From the NCBI RefSeq assembly GCF_050030965.1, contig NZ_CP188297.1:1922001-1986000 (forward strand): a stretch of DNA of 64,000 nt, given 5' to 3'. This DNA comes from Glutamicibacter sp002979865 (GTDB lineage Bacteria > Actinomycetota > Actinomycetes > Actinomycetales > Micrococcaceae). Within the stretch, counting starts at the first letter, position 1, and each line of letters starts with the position of its first letter. The notes under the pieces were generated by a model that did not search any database, had not been told where the DNA came from, and saw only the letters and a list, made by a program, of their open reading frames with translations. Positions 26,091 through 35,137 of this stretch are shown here, piece by piece. A program made the position numbers and the translations under genes.

Positions 26091-27353
26091 ATGAATGTTT
26101 GGGGCATTGTTGTGAGTAGTGAGACTGCTGTTGAACGAGATCGATCTGCTGGCGCTTCCATAGCGGGCTATGCCTATCAGTTTGATCTTTCAATACTTCT
26201 AATCCTGCGAGCTCTGGATGGTAATCACATCCAAGTAGAAGGCATCGAGGACATCGACGTATTTGCAGCTGATTCGTCCACAGCTGTCCAGTGCAAGTAC
26301 TACTCCAGCCGCACGTTTTCCCTTCCTTCGCTGAGGGAAGCCATAGTCCCCATGCTGAAAGGATTTGTCGACGGGCGAACGTGGAAGTACCGCTTGCACG
26401 TCTACTTTAGTGAAACCGACAGAATGATTCCCACTTCACTTTCGATTGACGATCTCAAAGCCAGCCTCACGGAACACAAACGTAAGCCAGAACCACACAC
26501 TGTGTTTCACTACGAAATGTACACCGACGATGATCTGAATCGGTTCCTGGAAAACTTCACGATCAGCGAAGGCATCGAACGGCGTGAGCAGCGAAATCTT
26601 GTGATGGCTGAGCTCGCGCGGGCCCTAGAATGCCATCGCGATGAGGCGGAAGAACTGTTCTACGGTAATGCGTTAACTGTCGTAATGGATCTGGCCATGC
26701 GAAAAGCCAGCAACGAGCGAATTATTACTCGGGATACTTTTCTCCGCATGATTAACACTAAGACACTCCTATTCACGCGGTGGCATCGGGAACATCTAGG
26801 AATCGAAAGATACGTGCGGGAGATCGGAAAACGTGCCAGCGCTGGGAGACTTTTTCATCCAGGACGCCACCGTGTTCTTGCCGTCGACGATCCTTTCGCC
26901 TGGGAAACAAAATCAGCCATCAAATTCGCGGATGTCGTGAAGCGCCTAGCCACAGAAGAGTACGGCGTGGGCCGACTGGATTCAGCCACGCCATGGACAG
27001 TTGTGCTGCCGGATGGCCACCCGGCCCTCATGGAACTAAAACGTTCATTGCTCGATGCCGACATCGCGATCAACGACGGGGGTGAAACTATTTCCTTCAA
27101 TCCCCGCTTGCTGGCCCGCGCCCCGGTGATCAACACCAATGGGAAAAATCGTAAAATCACGCGTACGTTGTACGACATCAGAATAGTCAGGGAAAGCTCC
27201 TTTTCTCTTTTCCTCAGAGATGGAAACACAGTAGGAACTGTTGTAAGCACCAGCGATTCCAGTCCTAGCCATCTGGATCCGTCAACTTCTGTGCTGCTGC
27301 TGCCCGGAATCACCTTGGAACAATTCACCAAAGTATTGGAGCTTGGAAAATGA
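26091..27353 (+). CDS. DUF4297-like nuclease, partner of HerA
   Basis: A 420-residue protein. Near the N-terminus, GASIAGYAYQFDLSILLILRA leads into GIEDIDVFAA (residues 51-60) and AVQCKYYSS (65-73), the D/E and Q-x-K elements of the DUF4297/PD-(D/E)xK nuclease group. A helical middle (LVMAELARALECHRDEAEEL) and a mixed C-terminal half follow. It ends in a four-base overlap (ATGA) with the HerA ATPase gene. DUF4297 next to HerA is an experimentally shown antiphage system type. The start is uncertain: ATG 26091 lacks a ribosome site and GTG 26112 is an alternative. Catalytic residues are proposed from motif spacing. Confidence 0.75.
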   Translation: MNVWGIVVSSETAVERDRSAGASIAGYAYQFDLSILLILRALDGNHIQVEGIEDIDVFAADSSTAVQCKYYSSRTFSLPSLREAIVPMLKGFVDGRTWKYRLHVYFSETDRMIPTSLSIDDLKASLTEHKRKPEPHTVFHYEMYTDDDLNRFLENFTISEGIERREQRNLVMAELARALECHRDEAEELFYGNALTVVMDLAMRKASNERIITRDTFLRMINTKTLLFTRWHREHLGIERYVREIGKRASAGRLFHPGRHRVLAVDDPFAWETKSAIKFADVVKRLATEEYGVGRLDSATPWTVVLPDGHPALMELKRSLLDADIAINDGGETISFNPRLLARAPVINTNGKNRKITRTLYDIRIVRESSFSLFLRDGNTVGTVVSTSDSSPSHLDPSTSVLLLPGITLEQFTKVLELGK

Positions 27354-29110
27354 CTGACATTACAGAGATCACCAGGGTTGTGGGCGTAGCACCGGACCTC
27401 ATCCAAATCGAAGTTACCTCCACAAGCATGTATGAAGGTCTCTCTCACCAGCTTGAAATCGGAAGCTACGTAGAAATTAGCGATGATAGCGGATCCACAG
27501 TTGTGGCCATTGTTCAGAGCTACAGAATAAAGGAACGGATGCAATCCGCCGATGGAACTGCCGTTGGGGACGCACAATTCATCATTGACACTCAACCGGT
27601 AGGTCGATTGGAAAAAGGGGAGTTCAAGCGAGGCGGGAAGCAAATAACGATTCCACCAAAACATGTTGAAATCGCCAATACAGATGTGCTCGAGAAGATC
27701 TACGCATCCGTACCTGAGGCCAAACGCTTCAGTTTTGGAACGCTTGCCCAAGAAAATACCGTGCGGGTGCATGTAGACGGCGACAAATTCTTCGGAAAAC
27801 ATATCGGAGTTGTCGGATCTACTGGCTCTGGCAAATCCAGTACAGTCGCCAAGATCCTCCAAGAGGGGATCCTTCCTAGCGGAGATCAAGAAGTTAGAAG
27901 CGTTCTAAATAACTCTCATATATTGATATTTGATATTCACGGGGAATACGGTTCGGCGTTCCCAAAAGCTCGGGTGATCGGCGTGAACGATCTCCGATTG
28001 CCATATTGGATGATGAACTCGGAAGAGCTGGAAGAGATGTTCATTGAAAGTAATGAACTTAATTCCCATAACCAGGTCTCTCAATTTCGCAGTGCAGTCA
28101 TTGAAAACAAGCGCAAATACGCGCAGAACGGAGGGTCTGCCGTCTCCTATGACTCACCGATCTACTTCAGTCTAAAAGAGGTAATCAACTACCTGACCAA
28201 CCTCAACAGCGAAATGATCAGCCGATTACCAGACGAAAACCTACCCAAATTCGCTGACGGGACTCTCGTCAAGGATCGAACTAAACACTACTTCGAAGGC
28301 ATCCAGAAGTTCGTGGAACAGTCTGGTTCGGCATCGAATAAGGCTAATGGAGGTCCATTCAACGGGGATTTCAATCGCTTTCTCATGCGGTTAGAAGCGC
28401 GCCATACTGACGATCGTTTGGATTTCCTACTAGCGCCTAAAAAGCACGATGGAAACGACTACCTGACGGATGATTTTGCGGATATTATTCGTCAATTTAC
28501 CGGTTATGGCGACGATCCAACAAACATAACAATACTTGACCTCAGCGGCATACCCTTCGAAGTGCTGAGCGTCGTGGTATCCCTAGTTACGAGACTCATA
28601 TTTACCTTCAATTTTCATTTTAAGAAGTTCCGTAAACAAGAAGAGCAGCAACTTCCTTTCTTGCTGGTTTACGAAGAAGCCCACAACTATGTACCTCAAA
28701 ACGAGAGCGCGAAATACGGTACCGTCAAAAAATCCATTGAACGCATCGCTAAGGAAGGCCGGAAGTACGGAATCTCCCTGATGATTGTGAGCCAGCGACC
28801 TTCGGAGGTATCCGAGACGGTGTTCTCGCAGTGCAATAACTTCGTAGCAATGCGTCTCACCAACCCAGCGGATCAGAGATACGTAAAGCGGTTGTTGCCC
28901 GATAACCTCAACGCCATCACAGATGCTTTGCCTACGCTTGAACAGCAAGAAGCCATCATCATCGGGGACTCGGTTTCAGTCCCCTCACTTGTTCGCATCG
29001 ACGAAATAACTGATAAACCTGACTCAAACGACATCCTTTTCCGTACCGAATGGCAGAAGGATTGGCTTGAGGTTGACATTCCTCACGTTGTCAAACTATT
29101 ACAAGAATAG
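27350..29110 (+). CDS. herA: HerA-like hexameric ATPase/helicase
   Basis: A 586-residue HerA/FtsK-type ATPase. Residues 1-90 look like the HAS-barrel domain. The Walker A motif is GSTGSGKS (156-163), followed by LIFDIHGEYGSAF; Walker B is LLVYEEAH (438-445); sensor and arginine-finger regions follow in SLMIVSQRPSEVSETVFSQC and NPADQRYVKRLL. It would form a ring that moves DNA into or through the coupled DUF4297-like nuclease. The pair overlaps by four bases. Compared with the flanking metabolic genes, codon use is AT-richer, which supports horizontal transfer. Confidence 0.9.
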   Translation: MTDITEITRVVGVAPDLIQIEVTSTSMYEGLSHQLEIGSYVEISDDSGSTVVAIVQSYRIKERMQSADGTAVGDAQFIIDTQPVGRLEKGEFKRGGKQITIPPKHVEIANTDVLEKIYASVPEAKRFSFGTLAQENTVRVHVDGDKFFGKHIGVVGSTGSGKSSTVAKILQEGILPSGDQEVRSVLNNSHILIFDIHGEYGSAFPKARVIGVNDLRLPYWMMNSEELEEMFIESNELNSHNQVSQFRSAVIENKRKYAQNGGSAVSYDSPIYFSLKEVINYLTNLNSEMISRLPDENLPKFADGTLVKDRTKHYFEGIQKFVEQSGSASNKANGGPFNGDFNRFLMRLEARHTDDRLDFLLAPKKHDGNDYLTDDFADIIRQFTGYGDDPTNITILDLSGIPFEVLSVVVSLVTRLIFTFNFHFKKFRKQEEQQLPFLLVYEEAHNYVPQNESAKYGTVKKSIERIAKEGRKYGISLMIVSQRPSEVSETVFSQCNNFVAMRLTNPADQRYVKRLLPDNLNAITDALPTLEQQEAIIIGDSVSVPSLVRIDEITDKPDSNDILFRTEWQKDWLEVDIPHVVKLLQE

Positions 29111-29190
29111 ACTTTTTCACTGTCCTTGAGTGAGCACGAAAAACCCGGAAACTCGTTTGCTCGGTGGGCCTCCAGCTGGGAACCGAAACG

Positions 29191-29774
29191 TCACTTATCT
29201 GATTGAGGCTTGGCCGTTCGCAGGACGATGCGGTACACCATGCGCAGTGCGACTCCGAAGAGCTCGGCGATTATCGCGCTGGTGTGCTGGCCTCATTGGC
29301 GGAGTGCAACGAAGTACTTTTCCTGGCGGGAGCTTGCGTTGCTTGCCGCGGAGCCTGTCGTTGGCCTTGGCGATCTGCATACCTTCGCGGGTATGGACAC
29401 GCGGGTGAGGTCGGATTCAGACTCCGCTACCGTGGCCAGGACGTTGAGCAGCAGGCGGCCGACCGGATCGGTGGGGTCGTGGACGGATCCGACGAGACCT
29501 TGATGTCGCGCTTGGTAAGGTCCTCGACGATGTCGCGTGCGCCGGGCAGGGAACGGGCGAGGCGGTCCAGCTCGCTGACCGCCCGGGTGTCGCCGACCCG
29601 GCACGCAGCCAGAGTTTGGTTCAGTCCGGGGCGTTCGCGGTTTCGCCCGGTGAGCCCATGGTCGACATAGACCAGATCGTCCGGGACGCCAAGGGACTTG
29701 AGCTCTGCCCGCTGGAAGCTGAGGTCCTGTTGGTTGGTAGAGACTCAGGCATACCCGATCAGATGCGGTGACAT
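29191..29774 (-). pseudogene. serine recombinase/resolvase, inactivated
   Basis: Translation of the minus strand from 29774 gives LIGYA-stop-VSTNQQD, in which the usual YARVS motif is hit by TGA. Then come FQRAELKSLGV, YVDHGLTGRNRERPGLNQ and AVSELDRLARSLPGARDIVE, the standard resolvase body. After frameshifts, DPTDPVGRLLLNVLATVAE, then EGMQIAKAN, and the C-terminal helix-turn-helix HTSAIIAELFGVALRMVYR appear. It is a Tn3/DNA-invertase-type gene with at least one stop and two or three shifts. It lies back to back with an Mrr fragment. Confidence 0.8.
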
Positions 29775-30082
29775 GTCCCGAGTGTAGCGTTTGTGCCACG
29801 CGAGATTCGATCGATCGAAGCACCATCGACCGAGAAACAATCAAGGCATTGGTAGGCGCCCTACATGGGGTTTCGGCAACCAAAGGTGTGTTCATCACGA
29901 CTAGTGCCTTTACTCAGTATGCCAAAGACTATGCGTCCGGCATCCCGACTCGCACCATTCTGATCGACGGAAATCGCCTAGTCTCTCTCATGATTAAGTA
30001 CCGCGTTGGCGTCCAAATTGAGAGAAGCTACGATGTCGTGGACATCGATGAGGACTTCTTCGAGTTGGCCAATAGGCAATGA
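29768..30082 (+). pseudogene. C-terminal fragment of Mrr-type restriction endonuclease
   Basis: The frame ends with ALVGALHGVSATKGVFITTS, FTQYAKDYASGI, TRTILIDGNRLVSLMIKY and NVGV-like RVGVQIERSYDV, which follow the end of Mrr proteins closely (the part after the catalytic lysine). The N-terminal winged helix and the catalytic aspartate and glutamate are missing. Homology begins near 29825, about where the recombinase remnant begins on the other strand. A mobile element probably removed the 5' part of an mrr gene. Confidence 0.75.
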
Positions 30083-30387
30083 GTGGGTTGTTCCAGTGAA
30101 AACTTAGGGCAATAGATCCCACTCGTAGCTTCGCGGCTGTGTCCCTTCATCAATAGTCTGTCAGAGGCGTCGTCGAGGCTCTGCACCAACTTATCGAGCG
30201 AATTTTGTTCTGCTATCAAACGTTTGGTGAGTCGAGTCCACCTGATCGCGCGATAAATAGATGGCGACGGAAAACGCATGCTCGAAATCGTTCAGCATGC
30301 GGTCCAATGTGATTCCGTCTGGACAGACCGATAGGATCGCAACTATCGGAAGTCGCGAATTGAGATCTACGTCAGAGGAGAATTAGC
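30083..30387. other. spacer before Nudix-helicase pair
   Basis: About 300 bp without a supported gene. GAGGAG at about 30375 is the ribosome site of the next gene. No clear terminator. Confidence 0.4.
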
Positions 30388-30777
30388 TTGAAGAAGCAAA
30401 TCAATGTTGTTGGTGCCGTTATCATCAGGAACGATGAAATTCTCTGCACTCAACGAGGCCTAAATGGAAGTCTGGGCGGCATGTGGGAATTTCCTGGTGG
30501 CAAAATCGAGCCAAAAGAAACTCCTCGCGAAGCACTCGAACGTGAGATTCGAGAGGAACTCCTCTGCACGGTCAAAGTAGTCGATGAAGTCACGAGTACC
30601 ACCTACGAATATGACTTCGGGATTGTTACTCTGACAACCTTCTATTGTGAGCTAGTTGAAGGAGAACCGCAGCTCACGGAGCATGAAGATGCGAAGTGGC
30701 TCAAACGCGATGAACTCATGTCCTTGGAGTGGGCGCCAGCGGACATTCCCGCGGTGGAACTCATCCAGGCGGCATAG
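30388..30777 (+). CDS. Nudix hydrolase (MutT/(d)NTP pyrophosphohydrolase-like)
   Basis: A 129-residue Nudix protein of MutT size. The Nudix box G-x5-E-x7-RE-x2-EE is intact: GGKIEPKETPREALEREIRE followed by EL. VGAVIIRNDEILCTQRG and GMWEFPGGK are typical of 8-oxo-dGTP or (deoxy)nucleoside triphosphate hydrolases. It begins at TTG 30388 after GAGGAG and overlaps the helicase start by one base (TAGTG), so the two are expressed together. Such a Nudix gene is often seen before DUF3427 helicases; it may clean a nucleotide signal or counteract a nucleotide-based response. That link is inference. Confidence 0.88.
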   Translation: MKKQINVVGAVIIRNDEILCTQRGLNGSLGGMWEFPGGKIEPKETPREALEREIREELLCTVKVVDEVTSTTYEYDFGIVTLTTFYCELVEGEPQLTEHEDAKWLKRDELMSLEWAPADIPAVELIQAA

Positions 30778-33761
30778 TGAATACTAGCGCTGATCTCGTT
30801 CTTGGTAGTGGTCTCTCAAGAGACGTCACTTTCGGATTCTTAGACGGGAAGCAGCAATCTCGCCGTCATCACCACCCTCGCGTCGTATTGAACGCTGACG
30901 GCAATACGGTCCTGCGCATCCTTCGCGAAGAGCTCGCCCGTTGTGATGAATTCATTTTCTCCGTCGCCTTCGTCACCCCGAATGCGATTGCTTTGCTTAA
31001 ACAGGAGCTCGTGGAGTTTTCGGGTCGAGGAACGATTGTCACCTCCGATTATTTGGGCTTCAACTCACCATCGGCTTTTAGCGAGCTATTGAACCTTGAA
31101 ACTCTAGGGATCAACGTTCGAATTCACAACGCGGGAGCCTTTCACCCGAAGGGTTATATCTTCAAAACCGAGAATATGGTTACGGCCATGATCGGTAGTT
31201 CAAATTTGACCGGTAACGCGATCGTGAAGAATCATGAATGGAACCTGAAAGTTTCAGCGTCCGAGGGCAGTGATCTAGCCGAGCAGCTATCTTTGTTGAC
31301 CCAGAACCAGCTTGAAGAATCCATAGCACTGAGCCAACGGTGGATAGATGCGTATGCGGAACAGTACACGCCTCTTTCGATACGTCGAAAAATAGTAGCT
31401 GCCCCTCGAACTGACGTTGATGAGCAGCTACTGCCGGTAGAGGCTGAGCAAGATCTTGAAGTGACCGGCCAATCGCCGGATGGCGCTGTATCGTCCGAGT
31501 TGCTCATGCCGATCCTCCCGAACCAGATGCAAACGCAGGCGCTCAAGGCGCTGGAGCAGGTTCGGTCGCGCGGGGAGTCGAAGGCCATCGTTATTTCGGC
31601 AACCGGTACTGGAAAGACGATCCTCTCGGCATTGGAAGTACGGGCAGCGCATCCTGGTCGGTTCTTATTTATCGTTCACCGCGAGCAGATCCTCGATAAA
31701 ACCATCCAGGAGTACCGCCGCGTCATCGGCGGCGACTACAACGATTTCGGCAAACTTGCTGGTGTCTCCAAACAAAGCGACCGCAAGTTGGTTTTCGCAA
31801 CGGTGCAGACATTGTCCCAAGATAGTGTGCTGCACGAGATTCAGCCAGACGCTTTTGACTACATCATCATTGACGAAGCGCATCGTGTTGGATCTCCAAC
31901 ATACAAGAAGGTCCTCGGATACCTCGAACCTACTTTCCTGCTTGGCCTGACAGCCACACCAGAGCGAAGCGACGGGTTCAACGTCTTTGAGTTTTTCGAC
32001 TACAACGTGCCGTATGAGATTCGCTTGAATCACGCGTTGGAAGAGAACATGCTGAGCCCATTTCATTACTACGGGATAGCCGACGTAACGCTTGATGACC
32101 AGACGACCCTAGACAGCACTGATGATCTGGGATATCTAGTGACGGCGGACCGCGTTCACCACATCGTTGACGCCCTGAATAAATATGGGCAGGCGGGTGT
32201 TGCTCCGAAGGGGCTGATTTTCTGTTCTCGTAAAGTGGAAGCTGCTGCTCTATCTGCAGCGCTGAATCAGCAGCAGCTTCGTGGGAAAACTTTGCGGACG
32301 GTGAGTCTCAGCGGTGACGATTCGGTGGAACAGCGAGAGCAAGCAGTTGGGCAACTGGAACGCGGAGAACTCGACTACATCCTCACCGTCGACATCTTCA
32401 ATGAGGGGGTGGATATCCCCACGGTGAATCAGGTCGTGATGCTTCGCCAAACGCAATCGGCAATAGTGTTCGTGCAGCAGCTTGGACGCGGTCTGCGTAA
32501 AGCACCGATGAAGGACTACTTGGTGGTTATCGACTTCATTGGCAACTACGCGAACAACTACATGATCCCGATCGCGCTTTTCGGTGATGAGTCACTGAAC
32601 AAAGAGTCGCTGAAAGAGAAGCTTATTTCCACCGAGCAGGCAGGCGTACTTGCCGGTTTATCGAGTGTTCGATTCGATAAGGTCTCGCAGCAGCGTGTAC
32701 TTGATTCCATCCGTACAACTGCTCTGGACAGCATTCAAAAGCTCCGCAGTGCGATGCAGTCGATGCAGAACCGCGTCGGACGGGCACCGAAGCTCTTCGA
32801 TTTTTATCGGTTTGAATCTGTCGATCCAGTATTACTGGCAACGAAGAAAGAAAACTATCCAGCATTGGTCAAGAGCCTTTTGAGGATTGATCATGAGCTT
32901 AGCCAGGATGAGCTCAAAGCGTTGTCACTACTATCGCATGAAGTCCTGACGTCGAAGAGAATTCATGAGTTCGTGCTTGTCAGTGAGTTGCTTTCGCAGG
33001 GGTCGGTAACTTTGCCTCAATTCAAAGCAGCCCTCCTCAACGAAGGAATCGACGCGCCCCATCGCGAATTGATGAGCACCGTAGAAACTCTGAATCTTGC
33101 TAATCACGGACAAGTTGATCAAAATCGATATGGAATTCGCTTGGCGAACATCGATGGAGAGTCCATATTGGCTGATCCTGGTTTTCTCAGTTCATATCGT
33201 TCACATCGTGTATTCAGCAACGAAGTGGACGACATCATACAAACTGGCATGGCCCTAGTGCGAGACCGGTATGTTGCTGGAGATCCGTTTATCGTTGGAG
33301 GACAGTATTCCCGGAAGGAAGTGACACGTCTTCTGGGACTTCCACGAAAATGGACGTCGACACTTTACGGGTACAAAGTCGATCCAGAATCGAGGACTTG
33401 CCCGATTTTTGTGACGCTGCACAAATCGGACGATATCTCGGCTAGTACCGCGTACCAGGATGAACTGGTTGATCCTTCCCATCTGCGGTGGTTCACGCGA
33501 TCACGGCGAACGCTACAGAGCGATGAAGTCCGGCGAATAGTGGATAACGAGGTTGATCTGTACGTCTTCGTCAAGAAAGACGATGCGGAAGGTACCGAAT
33601 TCTTTTACTTAGGCCAAGCCGATTCACGTAATGCCGAGCAGACTCACATGTTTGGAAAGAACCAAGAGCAGCTTGACGTTGTCACGATGAACCTGCATTT
33701 TGAGAAAGCGATCGATAACGCTCTGTACGACTATTTGAGCCCGAATCAGAACCTGACCTAA
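30777..33761 (+). CDS. PLD-domain DEAD/DEAH helicase with DUF3427
   Basis: A 994-residue three-part protein. Residues 40-190 are a phospholipase D-like nuclease domain with H123-P-K125 and IGSSNLTGNA. Residues 250-600 are a superfamily 2 helicase: Walker A SATGTGKT (274-281), DEAH (366-369), LTATPERSDG, and the RecA2 motif QQLGRGLRKAP. The C-terminal 390 residues match DUF3427, ending with a WYH-free fold that includes KWTSTLYGYKVD and VFVKKDDAEGTEF. It starts at GTG 30777, overlapping the Nudix stop. Proteins of this build are seen in defence islands and are proposed to degrade or remodel invading DNA. A single PLD motif implies dimerisation for activity. Confidence 0.9.
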   Translation: MNTSADLVLGSGLSRDVTFGFLDGKQQSRRHHHPRVVLNADGNTVLRILREELARCDEFIFSVAFVTPNAIALLKQELVEFSGRGTIVTSDYLGFNSPSAFSELLNLETLGINVRIHNAGAFHPKGYIFKTENMVTAMIGSSNLTGNAIVKNHEWNLKVSASEGSDLAEQLSLLTQNQLEESIALSQRWIDAYAEQYTPLSIRRKIVAAPRTDVDEQLLPVEAEQDLEVTGQSPDGAVSSELLMPILPNQMQTQALKALEQVRSRGESKAIVISATGTGKTILSALEVRAAHPGRFLFIVHREQILDKTIQEYRRVIGGDYNDFGKLAGVSKQSDRKLVFATVQTLSQDSVLHEIQPDAFDYIIIDEAHRVGSPTYKKVLGYLEPTFLLGLTATPERSDGFNVFEFFDYNVPYEIRLNHALEENMLSPFHYYGIADVTLDDQTTLDSTDDLGYLVTADRVHHIVDALNKYGQAGVAPKGLIFCSRKVEAAALSAALNQQQLRGKTLRTVSLSGDDSVEQREQAVGQLERGELDYILTVDIFNEGVDIPTVNQVVMLRQTQSAIVFVQQLGRGLRKAPMKDYLVVIDFIGNYANNYMIPIALFGDESLNKESLKEKLISTEQAGVLAGLSSVRFDKVSQQRVLDSIRTTALDSIQKLRSAMQSMQNRVGRAPKLFDFYRFESVDPVLLATKKENYPALVKSLLRIDHELSQDELKALSLLSHEVLTSKRIHEFVLVSELLSQGSVTLPQFKAALLNEGIDAPHRELMSTVETLNLANHGQVDQNRYGIRLANIDGESILADPGFLSSYRSHRVFSNEVDDIIQTGMALVRDRYVAGDPFIVGGQYSRKEVTRLLGLPRKWTSTLYGYKVDPESRTCPIFVTLHKSDDISASTAYQDELVDPSHLRWFTRSRRTLQSDEVRRIVDNEVDLYVFVKKDDAEGTEFFYLGQADSRNAEQTHMFGKNQEQLDVVTMNLHFEKAIDNALYDYLSPNQNLT

Positions 33762-34011
33762 CTTCGCTGACACCAAATGGGCGAAAAGAATCAGCGGAGA
33801 TTTCGGGCCGGATAGTCGCAACGAACTGATACCGAAGATCTTTGCCATCAATATGAACCGTCGAATGTATTCTTCCACTAGCTTTCTATCGGCCAATTTT
33901 TTGAGACCGTCCTGATCAAACTTCGACGTACAGATACATGAAAAATACATCGTCCGGTCAGGAGTAAGGTATTCATCTAGCTTGGTTTGTAGAACGGATA
34001 GGCGCAGAAAT

Positions 34012-35004
34012 TTAGGATCCAGAATTTAGCGTAAATTCTGGGTACCAGATTTTTATTAGCCCTTCGCAGTCATCCGCGGAGAGCTCTAAAAATTCGTCAT
34101 GGGTCTTATCAATTTTTTGCAACAGAGTATCGAAAGCTTCCGGGCCGTGTTCATATCTTCTACCCACTGTTTCGAGACGGAGTTCTTTTTTAGTATCGAC
34201 TTTGTGCAGGGTAACTTGTCCCATACGTGATTCGTTTGCCTCGTGATGGATGAGATCGCTATCTATCCGAACCGGAGGAAACACGTGGGTATCATTGATG
34301 AAGAAAATGATGTCTCCACGAGAGAAGGCGCCTTCCTTTTCCACTATCTGCAATAAATCGAATCTAAAACCAGTCTTGCGTTGACGCAACGAACCTTTCT
34401 TCTCTTGTTGCAAAAGTTCTACGACCTCGTCAGGGGTTAGATCAGCATCAATCCACCGAACTATGTATATTTTGTTAAGTTCCCACGGGAATCCGAAAAC
34501 TTGTGGTTCGGGGGTATTTACGCCCGTAATGCGATGCGAAGGGGCACCAGCATCAAATATTTTTTTGAGGTCAGATAACTTCGAGCTGGTGATTTTTCCT
34601 CCCGAAGCTTCAATCTCGTGCTCGACGAATTCTCTGACTTCTTTTCTAGTTTCACGATCAGTGGTGATTAGAACAGCTTCGGATGCTCGCGCAGAACTCG
34701 CGGACGCATTCGCAGATCCCACGACTGCGTGTCGGTCAGTAGAAATGACTTTGGCATGCAATATCGAAGACGTATGCACTTCGACGCCTGAATTAATAAA
34801 TCGTTCAAGGGCGTAAGGATTTGTTGCCCCTGAGGCTACATTTTGGTCGCTAGCATTTACAAGGAGGACGTCGCCTAAACCAAGAGGAAGTCGTTCCGGA
34901 GCATCTTTACCGATAAATGCGATTGCGGCATATGTTCTTCCTGCGCCCTCAACTACGTTGGTGATATGCGGCCAAACGGCCTGAGAATGAAATCGAGTTA
35001 CCAT
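34012..35004 (-). CDS. phospholipase D-like domain protein
   Basis: A 330-residue protein. The N-terminal half has one HKD-type site: LHAKVISTDRHAVVGSANAS (H-x-K with a trailing GSANAS), as in PLD-family nucleases. The C-terminal half is unrecognised, with charged helices and a KIYIVRWIDADLTPDEV segment. It is convergent with the DUF3427 helicase, which also carries a PLD domain, and divergent from the nucleoside hydrolase. A role as a stand-alone nuclease of the island is plausible, but the family also includes other hydrolases. AT-rich codon use matches the island. Confidence 0.72.
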   Translation of the reverse strand: MVTRFHSQAVWPHITNVVEGAGRTYAAIAFIGKDAPERLPLGLGDVLLVNASDQNVASGATNPYALERFINSGVEVHTSSILHAKVISTDRHAVVGSANASASSARASEAVLITTDRETRKEVREFVEHEIEASGGKITSSKLSDLKKIFDAGAPSHRITGVNTPEPQVFGFPWELNKIYIVRWIDADLTPDEVVELLQQEKKGSLRQRKTGFRFDLLQIVEKEGAFSRGDIIFFINDTHVFPPVRIDSDLIHHEANESRMGQVTLHKVDTKKELRLETVGRRYEHGPEAFDTLLQKIDKTHDEFLELSADDCEGLIKIWYPEFTLNSGS

Positions 35005-35137
35005 GATTGAAGTCTAATCGGATGGTCATGAGCAACAATACATTTGATTCACTGACGAGCGGGGGACACCGACGTGCTCTGATTGCTGCTTTTGGATATA
35101 TTTTAGAGAAGTAAACAATGTCGAGACCCAAACTGAT

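Noticed and set aside
26855..27889. 344-codon minus-strand frame opposite the nuclease and HerA genes
   Set aside because: It spans two overlapping plus-strand genes with clear motifs; no family of its own.
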